Part shown: piece after piece, positions 1 through 11,974 of the stretch
Layout of the letters: the number at the start of each line of letters is the position of its first letter
Numbering within the stretch: the stretch's first letter is position 1
Position numbers and translations under genes: made by a program
Origin: Buxus sempervirens
Taxonomy: Eukaryota > Streptophyta > Magnoliopsida > Buxales > Buxaceae
Direction: 5' to 3'
Length of the DNA: 64,000 nucleotides
Assembly (NCBI GenBank): GCA_947561395.2
Contig: OX387185.1
Location: 21,767,866 to 21,831,865 of the forward strand
The notes under the pieces: generated by a model
What the model saw: the letters and a program-made list of their open reading frames with translations, nothing else
Databases searched by the model: none
What the model was told of the DNA's origin: nothing

Positions 1-1561
1 TTGCTAACGTAATGGACAAAAAGGTGCTTATAACAAGCACAATGTGTGTGACCATTCCACATGAGAAGTCTAATGAGCTTAGACTCTCTTCGTGGATTCA
101 TCACTCCTAAGACTTCATGAGTGAGTAGAAATCAGGGTAAAAACAAAGAAAATCAAGCTAAAGTAAATCTGGAGAAATTAAGTCAAAAGAGCTTGAAAGC
201 TTCGATTAACCATAACTCACTCAATTTAAATCCAAATCCAATGAAACCAAAGCCATTTGAAAACTGGTATATAGTAGAGTATACAGTAAAAATTTCAGCT
301 CAATCCGATTTAAAACGAGAGAGAAATCCACATCTGAAATCTGCTGTTTATAACTTGGAAAAAGCGTTAAGTAGGCATTTTCAAAATCCTATTCGTGGAG
401 TTTGGCTCAATAAAAATTCATGAAAATTGGTATGGGGGAAGTGTGTAGTGCCATCTTTCCAAAGAAGAAAACCTCACACCAAACTCTATCCGGATGTGAC
501 TTGTGTGCTCTCTTGAACAGGCCTAGAAGACCACAGATTAGCTCTGGACTATGCCAGCGAGCATCTCTGAGTCAATTGAGCACCCAAGGCACAAAACAGA
601 TCAAAATCTGCTGAAACTAGTTGGAAATGAAAATAGACTTCTCAAGGAAAACTCAGAAACTAGAATTACTCAAAACGGATTAAAATTGAGCAAATAGTGC
701 ACCATAAAAGCGGCAAGTTCAGCAATCTTGGCTGAACTGACTTACAGACTTTGAACAGATGGTGTCAAAAATTGGCTACACAAAAGTGGACGAAATTTTC
801 CAGATAAGAAATAGGCATATCCATCTATCACATGTCTTTGGAATCACTCAAAAATTCATCCAGAGGATGAAGTTATAAGCATTCCAAGACAGGCCACAGA
901 TCTGCCCTGTTTTGAAGATTTTTGGATAAAAAAACCAAAATCATAGCATGTGTGCATGTGGATTCGACCAAAACTCTTAAAAATCACCAAAAACCAACTC
1001 ATGAAGTTTTAAGATTCATTTTGAAGCCAATGGATTCAGATTTTCCGTATTGAACATGGAAATCCAAGATCTAGCTTCTTTGATGAAGAAAGGTGGAAAG
1101 TGTGTGAATATGTGAAAATTCACTCCCTAGGAGAAGGATGGAATCCTTTGCTACTGAGAGCAAGGATTCACATATTTCTCCATGAGCAAGTGCAAAACAT
1201 CAGAAAATAAACATCCATAGGTTTAAAATAACCACATAGCATGCTCTTCATCACTTGTAGGTTCTAAGCCTAGAGGATCCATCCCTACTTCTTTTTCCCA
1301 AGGCTCTCTCTTCACGTTTTACGGCTAGAGAGAATTCCCAGGTACTTTGGAAGAGGTCTGGGGCTACAAATCAACACAAAGTGGCCTTATACTACAGAAA
1401 GGTAGAAGATGAGAGAGAAATGTAAAGAGAGTGCTGGAAATATAAAGAGCTTTACCTTTGGTAGCTTGAATACTTGAGGCAGCAATCCAGCATAGTTTTC
1501 CCTCTTCTTGCAGAGCTTCAAAGCTTCAAATTATCAGCCATTTGCAAGAGGAGGACCCCTC

Positions 1562-1569
1562 TATTTATA
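1562..1569 (-). promoter_or_regulatory. TATA box of the left LTR
   Basis: Minus-strand CTATAAATAG followed by AGGGG, matching GCCTATAAATAGAGGG at 21192 in the element A LTR. It marks the U3/R boundary of the minus-strand LTR. Confidence 0.7.
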
Positions 1570-1768
1570 GGCCAAATCAGGGGTAGAAGAGTCCCAAGGG
1601 TAGGCCTAAAAAGCCTTCTAGATTATTCCAATTCTCCTCCAAGGCTTGAATTGGAGTAATTCAGCAAGTTTCGGAGGGTGAAATAGGGAGTTCAAGTCCC
1701 TGAGAGGGAGGTAATATGCGGAAATAAGGCTCAGAGATCGAGCCATTTCACAAATCCCCGAAACAGCC

Positions 1769-2038
1769 AAAACCGCATACACAGTGCGGTTTCCACACAA
1801 CCGTCACTCTAAGTGCGGTTTCTATGCAAATTTAACTAAACCGCACATACAGGACGGTTCAATTCAGTTATGCTCGTCATGATTGCTATCGACGTGGCTC
1901 AACGGCCGAAGCTTCGCGAAGCCATGTGGCAGCTCACGCAACAAGCATGGATATCAACCGTGCTGTGTGTGCGGTTGCAACCGCACATATAGGGCGGTTG
2001 AGACCAAAATTATAAAAACCGTATACTCAGTGCGGTTG
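1769..2038. repeat. Palindrome cassette, CCGCA...TGCGG theme, in left LTR U3
   Basis: About nine copies of CCGCA or TGCGGT arms in alternating orientation, for example AACCGCATACACAGTGCGGT at 1770 and CCGTATACTCAGTGCGG near 2019. It lies about 200 bp upstream of the TATA box. The same theme reappears in L2 (30201-30479), an LTR of a different family. Confidence 0.75.
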
Positions 2039-2150
2039 GCATCTTTTTTGATTGTTTTTTAATGTTTGACATATGTGAAGGCTCAAATAAGACTTTTAAA
2101 GTTCATTTTGAGTATTCTCTTATATAGAGGTGCAATTTGGGGTGTCTACA

Positions 2151-2956
2151 GTGGGGAGAGGATGGCATGGATGGTGGGGGTGAGGGGAGATAGTAGTATG
2201 AAAAATTGCAGCTGGACAGTTAAATGTGCAAGGACAAAGTTTCAAAAGAAAGGATTCAGATATTATGAGGACGATTAATATAACGAGTGATTATGGAGAA
2301 GCTCAACAGTTAAAGCCATTTGGTTATTCATATTGAATCATTGATCTGGCAAAGCTCATCAAGGGAGTATGAAGTTAGTGTCAGTTCGGAGCTAGGACAG
2401 GAACTTCGTTATAGTAGTCAAGACACTCACTTCTTATATCCATTTGACCTTTCTTGTAAGGAAGGCTTGACATCATAGCGATCCAAATTAGTTAATTAGG
2501 GATTTTAGATAAGGGGATTCATTGTTTTTTCATAGTATAGGTATTTGCAGGCAGCGATGTGTAAAATGAAAAGTTTTGGGCTACATTTTGTTTGAGAAGT
2601 ATGAGTATGCAAGCTATTTGATTTTTTTTTCCAAATGCAAAAACCAAGCTTTGCAGTTCTGCATTTTATAATTTTGGATTTTATATACATCTTTTAAGAG
2701 ATTTTTTGGGGGCTTTTTCATGGGAATAAGCCTAGACTCATCCAGTTAGGATGGACTGGTCTGGAACATCCAATACCAGTATGTATGGCCAGTTTGTAGT
2801 ATTACTGGATGTGATAACTCAGTCCCTTTTACAGTAGCAAAATATTGGTCGGGGATCAGTTTTATAGGAATAATGTTAGTGATGATTAGTGACATTAACA
2901 ATATTAAGGAGAAGATGATTTTATGGTTAAACATTTGTGATAGCTGGGCCCTGCAC
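2151..2956. other. Unassigned spacer between two opposed LTR pieces
   Basis: It begins right after the inverted LTR start and ends where the element A LTR homology begins at 2957. I see no ORF with recognisable homology, no tandem repeat, and no match elsewhere in the window. It may be old flanking DNA or filler from the rearrangement that removed the front half of the 5' LTR. Confidence 0.4.
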
Positions 2957-3862
2957 TTTGGATATCCTGATCATGTTTTAATGGTTTTTATTTTGAATCT
3001 GAATGAATCATATGAATCCATGATGTTTATAACTTGAGATCCCTACTTTTTTGGATTTTTCACACTTTTGCACCTACAACAATGTTTTCGTGATTTTTGT
3101 GATATTAGGCTAAGATCCTGGATCCATCATGATCAATATGATAGGTCTGGATTCAGAGGCCTGAAAATAACCTCTAGGGTTTCATGATGTGGTTTTTGAG
3201 TCGTTTTTCATTATTGAGAGAAGACCCTACGGTCCAAGTTCTCCCCTTTTGATGTTTTTCATCAATGTGGGTATTTTTGGTTTTGATTTCTTGATTTAAT
3301 GTGAAATATGGGCTATATCTATGTCCTGGACTATTCAAGTTCAATTCTGCAATATTTCATAAAAATCATATTTTTCTAGATTTCCAGAATTTAACTTAAT
3401 GCCAGATTTTTGAAGTTTTCACTTTAGATTGGTTTTATTTGATTTTATCTCAATTTTATTTTAATCATGAAACCCTAGGAATGGTATGATCATATTTGAA
3501 AGTTCTGAATCAATCAGGCTATTCGTATGAAAAAACCATACATTTTTGTCTTTTTTGTGATTTTTCATGATTTTTATAGCAAGCCTTTTTCCTTTATTTT
3601 AACATGAAAAATACCTGGCAACCACCTTGTGTGGATGAATAGGGGTGCCTAACACCTTCCCCTGTTCATAACCTAATCCCCTTACCTATCTCTGGTTGTT
3701 TTTTTAAGAGGGTTATTTTTACCCTAAATTTGCCTTTTTGAGCTTATTTGATATTTTGGTGTCCATTCACACCTAAACAGAATGGTGGCGACTCTGTGTT
3801 TTTAACCAATCCCGTGTGATGATTAGGAAGTCATTGAATTGATTTTTTTCCCATGTCTCACA
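2957..3862 (+). repeat. Element A 5' LTR remnant (U5 only)
   Basis: Homologous over its whole length to 21679-22592 of the 3' LTR, differing by scattered substitutions and an 11-bp indel near 3050. It ends in CATGTCTCACA. U3, R and the promoter are missing: homology stops abruptly at TTTGGATATCC (2957). Without U3 this copy cannot have started its own transcript since the loss. Confidence 0.9.
3786..3796 (+). other. PBS-like TGGCGACTCTG inside the LTR
   Basis: Lies 77 bp inside the LTR end. It closely resembles the start of the actual primer site at 3865 (TGGAGACTCTG). The same TGGCGACTC core sits at a similar depth in the L-type LTRs. Confidence 0.6.
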
Positions 3863-3864
3863 AC

Positions 3865-3883
3865 TGGAGACTCTGCTGGGGAC
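3865..3883 (+). other. Primer binding site of element A
   Basis: TGGAGACTCTGCTGGGGAC begins 2 nt after the LTR end. It resembles the Ogre/Tat-type primer site usually attributed to tRNA-Arg. Its absence after 22592 shows that 20787-22592 is the 3' LTR. Confidence 0.75.
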
Positions 3884-5125
3884 TTGTGGATTTCAGCCTT
3901 TTGGTGTTTTTGTTCATGTTTTTGTTGTTTTAGTTTTGCTTGCTATTTTGTGTTTTTAGCATGTTTGACTTGTTTTATTGTTTTGCTTGCTATTTGATGT
4001 TCTTAAGCATGCTTGGTATGTTTTAAATCTGATTTATTGCTTAAGAGTTCATGGGGGTAGAAACATGCTTAATTCTGATTTTTAGGATTGTTTCTAGAAG
4101 CATGCATAGGGGACGTTCGTTTTGCTAAACCATGCTGATTTCTTGCTGTATTTTTATAATAGCATGTTTTAATTTTCAGTATGTTCTCCATGATGTATTT
4201 TGGTTGTATAACATGATCATATGTTTACATGTTTGGGGTGATCCTTGTGAGCATTTTTAGGTGCTATAGGATTGTTTGTGTATTTGTTTACTTTAAGTAT
4301 GCTTTCCTATTATGCCTTGGTTTGTATATGCATGGCTGCGAAAAGAGTGGCAAGGGTTTGGGACGTTGTGAATGCACGCAATTTTTACAATGCACTGTGC
4401 ACATTTTATTTTTTACACAGCCTACCCATAACCTATAGGAAGTTGAACCCGAATGTGTGTAGCTTGGCGCAACGAGGTCGATACTTCGGAAAGCGAAAGT
4501 GAAAACATTCACCTTAGAACTTTGGGCCAATGATGTGATGATAACGTGGATCTGTGATTCGATCCTGGTCATCACAAGGCTTGAGTGCTAAGTTGCCATT
4601 AAGCTAAAACCCAAAACCCCTACGCTTGAAGGTGGAGATACACGTTTTTGGCTAAAATACACAATTACGTGGGGATATGGGTTTGTAATTGAGGGAAGGC
4701 CGTTTGCATGGTTCCAAGCCAAGGCATAATGCGGATGCCATATTGAAGGTAAACAAGGTAACAAGGTAACCTTAATTTTGGCATTATTTTCACGTCATAG
4801 GGGTGTCCTGGTGTCCATCGGTTTGGGATAAAATTGGTCCCAAATATGCATGTTTCCTAAAAATGGTGTAGCCCATAGGAAGAGTTTCTAACTCTGTTTA
4901 GAATCAATCCTACCCAATGTTCATACAAGAAGCAACAAAGGGTACCATACCCCTGAATATGGTGTCAATTTGGAGGGAACATGTGCCCTCTTAAGCAAGT
5001 ATTTTTGCAAATAGGTCAAAGTCCACTTTGGGATAGTTTAGAAGTCTAGCAAGGGTGAACTGTATGTTTGGATGAGCAATCAAAGTGATCAAATCATGTA
5101 AAAACTGAAAAAATAGAAAAGAGCT

Positions 5126-5270
5126 CCGTAAACCGCAATTATAATACGGGCTGGGCTAGCCCGTATTGGTTATATGGTTTGGGCTCGCCCGTGTTAACCA
5201 TACGGTCACGGCTTGCTCGTAATTTAAACATGGGCAAGGCCGGACCGTAATGTATATGCGGTTTTTGCGG
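5126..5270. repeat. Palindrome cassette, TACGGGC theme, element A leader
   Basis: Successive arms such as ATACGGGCTGGGCTAGCCCG (5155), CCATACGGTCACGGCTTGC (5198) and GGACCGTAATG (5242). It shares the stretch TACGGTCACRGCTTGCTCGT with the cassette at 15815-15955 upstream of the antisense gene, so the two arrays are related copies and not chance GC-rich sequence. Confidence 0.8.
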
Positions 5271-5400
5271 AAAATTCAACTTTAAACAGTTTTCCCCCCT
5301 AAATCTTGTTCCTTTAACCTTTAAATAATGATAAAGGGAAATGGTTTGAATAAAATGCTTCAAAAAAAATTTTTTTTTAATAAAATGTAAAAAAAAAAAC

Positions 5401-5790
5401 CCTTGGGCCTCTGAAAGCCTTTGAATTTCAGACCTTTTTCAAAAATATCCCTGGGCCTCTGAAAGCCTTTGAATTTCAGACTTTTTCTCAAAAATCTTTG
5501 GGCTGAAAGCCTTTGAATTTCAAACTTTTTCTCAAAAATCTTTGGGCTTCTGAAAGCCTTTGAATTTCAGATCTTTTTCTTTGGGCCTCTGAAAGCCTTT
5601 GAATCTCAGACTTTTCTCAAAAATCCTTGGGCCTCTGAAAGCCTTTGAATTTCAGATCTTTGGGCCTCTGAAAGCCTTTGAATTTCAGACTTTTTCCAAA
5701 AATATCTTTGGGCCTTTGAATTTCAGACCTTTTGCAAAAATATCCTTGGGCCTCTGAAAGCCTTTGAATTTCTGATCCTTCTCTCTTTTT
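5401..5790. repeat. Minisatellite in element A leader
   Basis: About eight copies of a 40-60-bp unit built on TGGGCCTCTGAAAGCCTTTG followed by AATTTCAGAC and a T-rich/A-rich tail. Copy lengths vary through loss of the tail. It lies inside the predicted leader intron, just upstream of the splice acceptor. Confidence 0.9.
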
Positions 5791-5948
5791 TGCGGGACCT
5801 GTTGGAAGCCCTAGAATATTCCAACAATTCAATTAAAAAAAAAGAAGCAAATAAAAAAAAAAACAAATCCAAACTCGTGTTCACCCAGCTTGCACATAGG
5901 CATTCATAGGTATGTGAATAAGATTAACTTGGCACTGATATCTTCTTC

Positions 5949-5965
5949 CTTTATTTTTTTTCCAG
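5949..5965 (+). other. Predicted splice acceptor before gag
   Basis: A long pyrimidine run ending TTTTTTTTCCAG, 54 bp before the gag ATG. It pairs logically with the conserved donor in the LTR R region. Confidence 0.55.
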
Positions 5966-6019
5966 GTACCTAGTACACTTGCAACCATAGCTCCTGTAAC
6001 CAGATCAAGAGCTCGCACC

Positions 6020-8307
6020 ATGAATCCCATTGAGAATGAAGTTGATGCTCCTCACCCAGATATCGTCCTGCTACAGGAGCAAGTGGTAGGACTAGCCCGA
6101 ATGCTAGAAAACATACTGTCGGTGCAAGCCCAGAACCAAGCATCCACTTCCAACCCAGCACCTCCACCCCAAATCAATATTCCACCTCCGGTTCAACCTA
6201 TTCTTGAACCCATTTATGAACCCACCCCTGAACCTGTACTGATCAGGGACGAGACAGTGGAATCGGAAAAAGCAAAGGAAAAGGAGAGAATGAGGGAGGA
6301 AGTTGAAAGGAAGTTCATGCACCGACTGGAAACGATCCAAGACGAACTAAGAGAAGTAAAAGGGGTGAACAACTTCGGGGGCATCAACTTTGAGGACTTA
6401 TGCCTATACCCTAATGTTAACCTGCCGGCTAAGTTCAAGTGCCCAGACCTAGATAAATATGATGGCACTGGTTGCCCCATGAGCCATCTGAAGTTTTACT
6501 GTGGTGCCCTATGCTAGTTCGGTCAGGATGAGGGCGTCTTGATTCAGCTCTTCCAAAGGAGCTTAACTGGAACTGCGTTGAGATGGTTTGCAACCTTAGA
6601 CCATGGAAAGATCAGAAGATGGAAGGACATAGCAGATGCTTTTTTAGCTCAGTATCGGTTTAATTCAGAGATCGTGCCAGACAGGTACGATGTAATGAGA
6701 ATGAGTAAAGGAAGGGATGAATCCGTGAGACAGTATGCCAAGAGATGGAGAGAGACTGCCTCTTAGGTCAGGCCACCCATGCTAGAGCAGGAGATGATTT
6801 CCACTTTCATCAGTACATTGGGTCAACCATTCTATAGCCATTTGGTGGGTCAGAACACCACTAATTTCGCAGCCTTGGTACAAGTGGCTGACCGAATCGA
6901 GGATGGAATCAGGTCATGTAAAATAATTGACCACTCTGCCATGGTTAGTCAATAGGACACCAATCCGAAGAAAGGAAGTGGGTTGAAAAAGAATGGGAAC
7001 AAGAAAGAGGGGGAGGTGAACATGGTGCAGCCACCATCAGGTCCTAACAAGCCCATACAAATCAATATACCTGCTCATTTTCCTACTCCTTCTGCTCCAT
7101 CTACCCAGGCCACCATGAGGGTTAATGTTCTAGCAGCACCCTCAGACCAAAAGAGGGCTTTTACTAAGGAAGAAAAGGATGCCTATTTCGCAGCAAGGAG
7201 AAATAGGGTTTTCACCCCTATTCCAATGACTCCTTCTCAGTTGCTTCCCACTTTATTGCAAGCAGGGTATATCACCTTAAGAGAACCCAATCCGAATGCA
7301 TCCAAGGGGAGAAATTTTGACCCCTCCACCACTTGTGATTTCCCATGGGTGCACCTGGGCACCCTACTGACAAGTGTTGGCCGTTGAAACACGCCATTCA
7401 GGATTTGCTTGACCAAAATACCCTGACTTTCAATACAGGGGCTCCCAATCCTCCCAGAACAGACATTGGCCAAAACCCTCTGCCTCAACATCATGGGGTA
7501 AGCCCATCTAATTTCAGAGGGGTCATTTCCTCTGATAAAATAACCTTTGACCCATCCCAGTTAATTGCTCCAATAGGGACGACGGTCAAAGTTTATTTTG
7601 ACAAAAGAAATAGGGAAAAAGAAATAAACGTGATTTCAAAAGGGAATGATCGTGCTGCTGAGAATATTAGCTCTGATTTGGACCGGGCCTCCTCTCTCAT
7701 GGCCCAACTAAATATTGCAAAACCACTTATGGTTATCAATTTCAATCCATCCAGCCATTCTTCACCACCTCCATCAAAACTACCATTGGTCATAAATTGT
7801 GACCATCTCAATGCTTCTATTACTTCTGTGACCCTTCAACCAAAACAACTTCCACCATTGGTTGTAGATGTTCCTCCTACTCAGACTTCCGCATCCAGGA
7901 CCAAGCTTCCTCCCCTTGTAATAAATGTCCCAAAGCCTTCTTACTCTGAATTAGCTGTACCGTGGAACTACAGTGAAGGCTACACCACCACATTTCCTGT
8001 AGTTGAGGGAGAAAGCAAGAAAGAAGTAAACCTCATGATGAGGTCGGGAAAATGCATAGGTGAGGGAGAGAAACAGAAAGAAAATGGGAAGAAAGAAGCT
8101 GAGAAAGAGAAAAACAAGGGAAAGGCCAAGGTAGGGGAAGATGCCCCTCAGGTAATTGACAGTGAGGCTGCTGACCTCATTAAAATCATAAAAAAGAGTG
8201 AGTTCAATGTTGTCGAGCAATTGAACAAAGTCCCTGCCCAGATCTCAATTCTGGGATTATTGTTGAATTCTGAAAAACATAGGGACTCTCTGCTAAGAGT
8301 ACTTTAG
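6020..8307 (+). pseudogene. gag: gag of element A (broken)
   Basis: Encodes the capsid precursor that packages element RNA. The ATG at 6020 opens a 165-codon reading frame with a Pro-rich segment (LEPIYEPTPEP), a charged helix (EKAKEKERMREEVERK) and the start of the retrotransposon gag domain (KCPDLDKYDG). The domain continues through YAKRWRE to about 6950. A zinc-knuckle-like CDF..MGAPGHPTDKC follows near 7340 and a Lys/Glu-rich tail near 8050. In-frame stops: TAG at 6515, 6764, 6953 and 8305. A frameshift lies at about 7340, within the knuckle. The order and motifs match the gag of element B (22594-24003) residue for residue in the core. It is not translatable as it stands. Confidence 0.88.
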
Positions 8308-8316
8308 GGGGCACAT

Positions 8317-9318
8317 GTGCCTAAGAATATTGAACCAGACCAACTAGGCCAGATGGTTGGGCAAATTTTATCCCATAATGTCATAACTTTTTCTGAAACC
8401 GAGATCAGCCCAGCAGGGTACCATCATGTTGATCCTTTGCACATAGCTGTGCTCAGTAAGGGTTGCATGATAGCCCGGGTTTTAATTGATAATGGGTCGG
8501 CTTTGAATGTCTGCCCGTTAATTAGATTTGTTAAGCTCGGTCTGGAGCAAAATAAAATGAAGCAAAATGGGAGAATCATAAGAGCCTTTGATAGCTCTAA
8601 AACACATTCCCTATGGGAGGTTGAACTGCCGGTCACTATTTTACCGTATATTTTTAACATCACATTTGAAGTGATGGATATACCTGCAGCCTTCAACCTA
8701 CTCCTAGGAAGGCCGTGGATTCATATAGCTAGGGCTATACCATCTACCCTCCATCAAAGAGTCAAATATATTAGAGGGCAAAAGGTGATTACGGTCTTAG
8801 CCGAGAACTTGGTTCCTCCCATGTGGTCCCCTAATGTACCCTACATAAACATGGAAATGACTGCTGACAAGATGGCATTTCACTCTTTCCAATTTGAAAC
8901 TGTTAATTTTAGACCTGGGGGGTATCAGGAAAAAGAAGGAAAGTTGACCTGTGCTGAGAAAATGGTCAAGAAAGTACTGGGAAAGTACAATTTCCACCAT
9001 GGAAAAGGTCTGGGGATTAACCTGCAAGGAAGGATAGAACCGGTAAACGTTAAGAAGATGGTCCCTAGAGCAAGATTGGGGTCCAAACCAGCTAATTGGA
9101 GAAGACAGAAGCAGTTGGAAGACATGAAATTCCCTCACATCAGGGAAACTTTTCCTAAGCTTTCTCATATGATTCAGTTGTCTCCTCCCCAGGATCAGTC
9201 CAAACCCCCATACTATAACATCAACCCGTTTCAGAAACCCAAGTCCTCAACCTTGCAACCATATGTTCTACCTTCACCTCCCCAAGCATTGGGTGGGCCT
9301 GGGCCACGGGCAGAATAG
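8317..9318 (+). pseudogene. Aspartic protease region of element A
   Basis: Continues the frame of 7345-8304 past one TAG. The retropepsin active site is VLIDNGSALNVCPL at about 8490 (DNG in place of the common DSG or DTG; this variant is usual in Tat/Athila-like proteases). The flap and second domain follow, with FNLLLGRPWIH at about 8700. Downstream, FHHGKGLGINLQGR near 9000 resembles a G-patch, which is often found behind the protease in this lineage. The frame ends at TAG 9316, where the codon context suggests a former CAG. The enzyme would cut the Gag-Pol precursor inside the particle. Confidence 0.85.
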
Positions 9319-10830
9319 GAGCATGATATTTCGGAGGACATTGGAGCATTTTTTGCCATGACTGAAGGCAACCAAGAAGAAGGAGCAGATGAGCTACCCT
9401 TCATTGACTGGGCTGCAGTAGAAGTTCCATCTGGGACAAGCCTTACAGAAGAAGCAGGCGATGCAACTCACCCAGTACTGGTGATTTCAGATGCGGACCC
9501 TGAGCTTGAGGAGCAGGCTTGTACCCCTGCCCCAGATTCTTTTGTTTTGAACAATTGGGAGGAAACTCCCCTTACTTTTGAAGCCGCGTTTGTTTGGCAA
9601 ACAGACATGGCTTCCAAAAAAAAAAACTCCATTAGTGGAATGCGCTTTTCCTGAAGGTTTTAATGAGCCTTCGCCTTCAGGAAAAGATTTTTTAGAAGGC
9701 TTTCAAAAAACACCAAAAGATTTTTCAATTTTTTCTAGAAAAATTAAATTTTTCAAAAAGGTCCAAGCCATTTATGAACCCTATAAGCAAACGGAATTGG
9801 ATCAGGTTGAGTATGACTTCGACCTCGAGCTCGACTTTGACCTAATGGGGGTTGAGGAAGAGACTGAGGACGAAGAATACGACCCTCCAAAAGAAATCAC
9901 ATATCAATTAGAGCGTCATGAAAAGGGGGTCACCCCCAATATTGAAGAGACCATATCAATAAACCTAGGGATCGAAGATGACCCAAAAATAGTGAAGATT
10001 GGGGTATGCCTATCTGAGGTACAGCGTGATGAAATGATACAGTTTTTGGCTGATTATGAAGATGTATTTGCATGGTCGTATCGGGATATGCTAGGGTTAG
10101 ATACGGACATGGTTGTGCACAAGCTACCAATTCTACCAGGTGTTAAGCCAGTTAAGCAGAAACTGAGAAGGTTAAAACCTGGGTGGACATTGAAGGTCAA
10201 AGATGAAGTGGTTAAGCAATTCCAAGCGGGATTTTTGGCAGTCTCCACGTACCCTGAATGGCTTGCAAATATAGTACCAGTACCAAAGAAGGATGGAAAG
10301 GTCCGAATGTGCGTAGAAAATAGAGAATTGAATAAGGCAAGCCCAAAAGATGATTTTCCACTTCCACACATCGACATCTTGGTGGACAACACTACTGTAC
10401 ATAGCCTGTTTTCATTCATGGATGGTTTCTCTGGGTACAATCAAATTAGGATGGCTAAGAAAGATCAAGAGAAAACAGCCTTCATTACACCTTGGGGTAC
10501 CTTTCACTACATTGTTACTGCCATTTGGGCTTAAGAACGCTGGGGCAACCTACCAATGGGCCATGACAGCCTTATTCCATGATATAATCCATAAGGAGAT
10601 GGAGGTCTATGTAGATGATATGATAGCCAAATCATGTAAAGAAGAAGACCACTTGATCAACTTGAAGAAGGTATTTGACCGGCTCAGGAAATACAGTCTA
10701 AGGCTTAACCCTGCAAAATGCGTCTTTGGGGCTACATCAGGAAAATTATTGGGCTTTATAGTAAGCAGAAGGGGAATTGAGATTGACCCAGCCAAAGCTA
10801 AAGCAATCATTCAAAATGCCATCACCTAGA
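9319..10830 (+). pseudogene. Reverse transcriptase of element A (two frameshifts)
   Basis: After an acidic linker (9358-9900, many D/E residues), the RT domain runs from about 10000. Visible motifs: VPVPKKDGKVRMCVENRELNKA (about 10270), FSFMDGFSGYNQI (about 10410), AFITPWGTF, then PFGLKNAGATYQ and the catalytic YVDDM (about 10605), LNPAKCVFG, and LLGFIVSRRGIE. All three catalytic aspartates are present. One frameshift sits in the poly-A run at about 9607, another at about 10515 between GTFHY and PFGLKN, and a third at about 10812 leads into the RNase H frame. The protein is inactive as encoded. Confidence 0.9.
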
Positions 10831-11440
10831 ACGGAGAAGGAAGTTCGTGGTTTTCTTGAAAGGATTCAGTACATAAGCCGGTTCATAGCCCAACTCACTG
10901 CTATCTATGAACCAATCTTTAAGCTTCTGAGAAAGAATAACCCAACGGTCTGGAATGACGATTGCCAAGAAGCCTTTGACACAATAAAGGAATATTTATT
11001 GAACCCACCTGTTCTAGTACCACCAACTCCAGGAAGACAATTGATTTTATACTTGTCAGTCTTGGAGACGTCAATGGGGTGTGTTTTGGGGTAGCATGAT
11101 GAAATAGGCAGAAAGGAAAGGGCGATCTACTATCTAAGTAAAAAGTTCACAGAATATGAAGCAAAGTATTCCCCTTTGGAAAAGACTTGTTGTGCTTTAG
11201 TATGGGCAACTCAAAGACTGAGGCACTATTTCCTTAGCCATTCCACCTTATTGATATCCCGAATGGACCCTCTGAAGTATCTATTTGAAAAACCGGCTTT
11301 AACTGGCAGAACGGCAAAATGGCAGCTGTTACTCTCTGAATTTGATCTCACATACATCACTCAGAAGGCCATTAAGGGTCAAGCCATCGCTGATCACCTA
11401 GCTGCACACCCTTTACCAGAATACCAACCCTTAAAGACCG
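10831..11440 (+). pseudogene. Gypsy RNase H of element A
   Basis: Starts with the RT connection segment (EKEVRGFLERIQYISRFI). The RNase H then runs through LILYLSVLETSMGCVLG, IYYLSKKFTEYEAKYSPLEKTC and the tail ALTGRTAKWQLLLSEFDL. The first catalytic Asp, normally in YLSVS or YCDAS contexts, is not obvious here, which is common in Tat elements where this RNase H has decayed and the second one takes over. A TAG at 11092 replaces the Gln normally found in GQHD. Confidence 0.8.
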
Positions 11441-11479
11441 ACTTTCCTGATGAGGCAATCCTGTTTACTGAAGAAGAGG

Positions 11480-11949
11480 AAGGTGAAAGCTCTTGGCAAA
11501 TGTTCTTTGATGGGGCCGCCAATATGAATGGAAATGGAATAGGGGCAGTTTTGATCAAGCCAGATGGGGCACATATCCCAATCGCAGCGAAGCTAAGGTT
11601 CCAATGCACGAATAATATTGCAGAATATGAAGCATGCATAATCGGGTTACAAGCAGCCTTAGACCATGAAGTGGAGGAATTTGATGTATATGGAGATTCG
11701 AGTCTTATCATCTTCCAAACAACTGGTGAATGGAAAACCAAGGATCACAAATTGATCCCCTATCACCAGTATTTGGAAGAAGTAAGCACCAAATTCATTA
11801 AAATTTCCTTCAATTATATGCCAAGGGCCAAGAACCAATTCGCGGATGCGCTAGCCACATTGGCTTCAATGGTCAGTATGCCAGAAAGTGTTGATATTAG
11901 ACCACTGGAATTGAAGTCAGAGATGAACCAGCTTATTGCCTTGTTCTAG
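11480..11949 (+). pseudogene. Second, archaeal-type RNase H (aRNH) of element A
   Basis: Open without a stop from 11176. The ribonuclease H fold shows all four acidic positions: FFDGAANMNGNGIG (Asp near 11510), NNIAEYEACIIGLQAAL (Glu near 11625), VYGDSSLIIFQ (Asp near 11695) and FADALATLAS (Asp near 11845). A second RNase H of this type between the gypsy RNase H and integrase defines the Tat lineage. It would remove RNA from the RNA/DNA hybrid during reverse transcription. This is the best preserved domain of the pol region. Confidence 0.9.
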
Positions 11950-11974
11950 AAGAAATTCCAGAAGAAGAAGTACC

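Larger units (their letters stand above)
1..2150 (-). repeat. Minus-strand LTR, TGTAGACACCCC family (same family as the element A LTR)
   Basis: Read on the minus strand, it begins at 2150 with TGTAGACACCCCAAATTGC, the same start as the element A 3' LTR at 20787. It has a TATA box at 1562-1569 and a segment around 1260-1345 (AAACGTGAAGAGAGAG, GGATGG/ATCC) matching the reverse of 21420-21480. The portion left of about 1250 is diverged and its assignment as U5 rests on position only; the left end lies outside or is unrecognisable. Its U3 palindromes differ from those of element A. Confidence 0.7.
3884..5964 (+). other. Element A untranslated leader
   Basis: No coding potential with recognised homology. 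It contains a palindrome cassette (5126-5270) and a tandem array (5401-5790), and ends in a strong splice acceptor at 5965. With the GTAAGT donor present in R of the 3' LTR (21299), most of this leader is probably removed as an intron in the mRNA. This is inferred from splice-site consensus, not shown. Confidence 0.55.

Noticed and set aside
121..614. Two short plus-strand ORFs at the left edge
   Set aside because: No homology recognised, non-ATG start for the first, and location within a probable minus-strand LTR.
5401..5790. Minisatellite as part of the palindrome system
   Set aside because: Units are direct repeats without inverted arms, share no motif with the cassettes, and sit in a different place.
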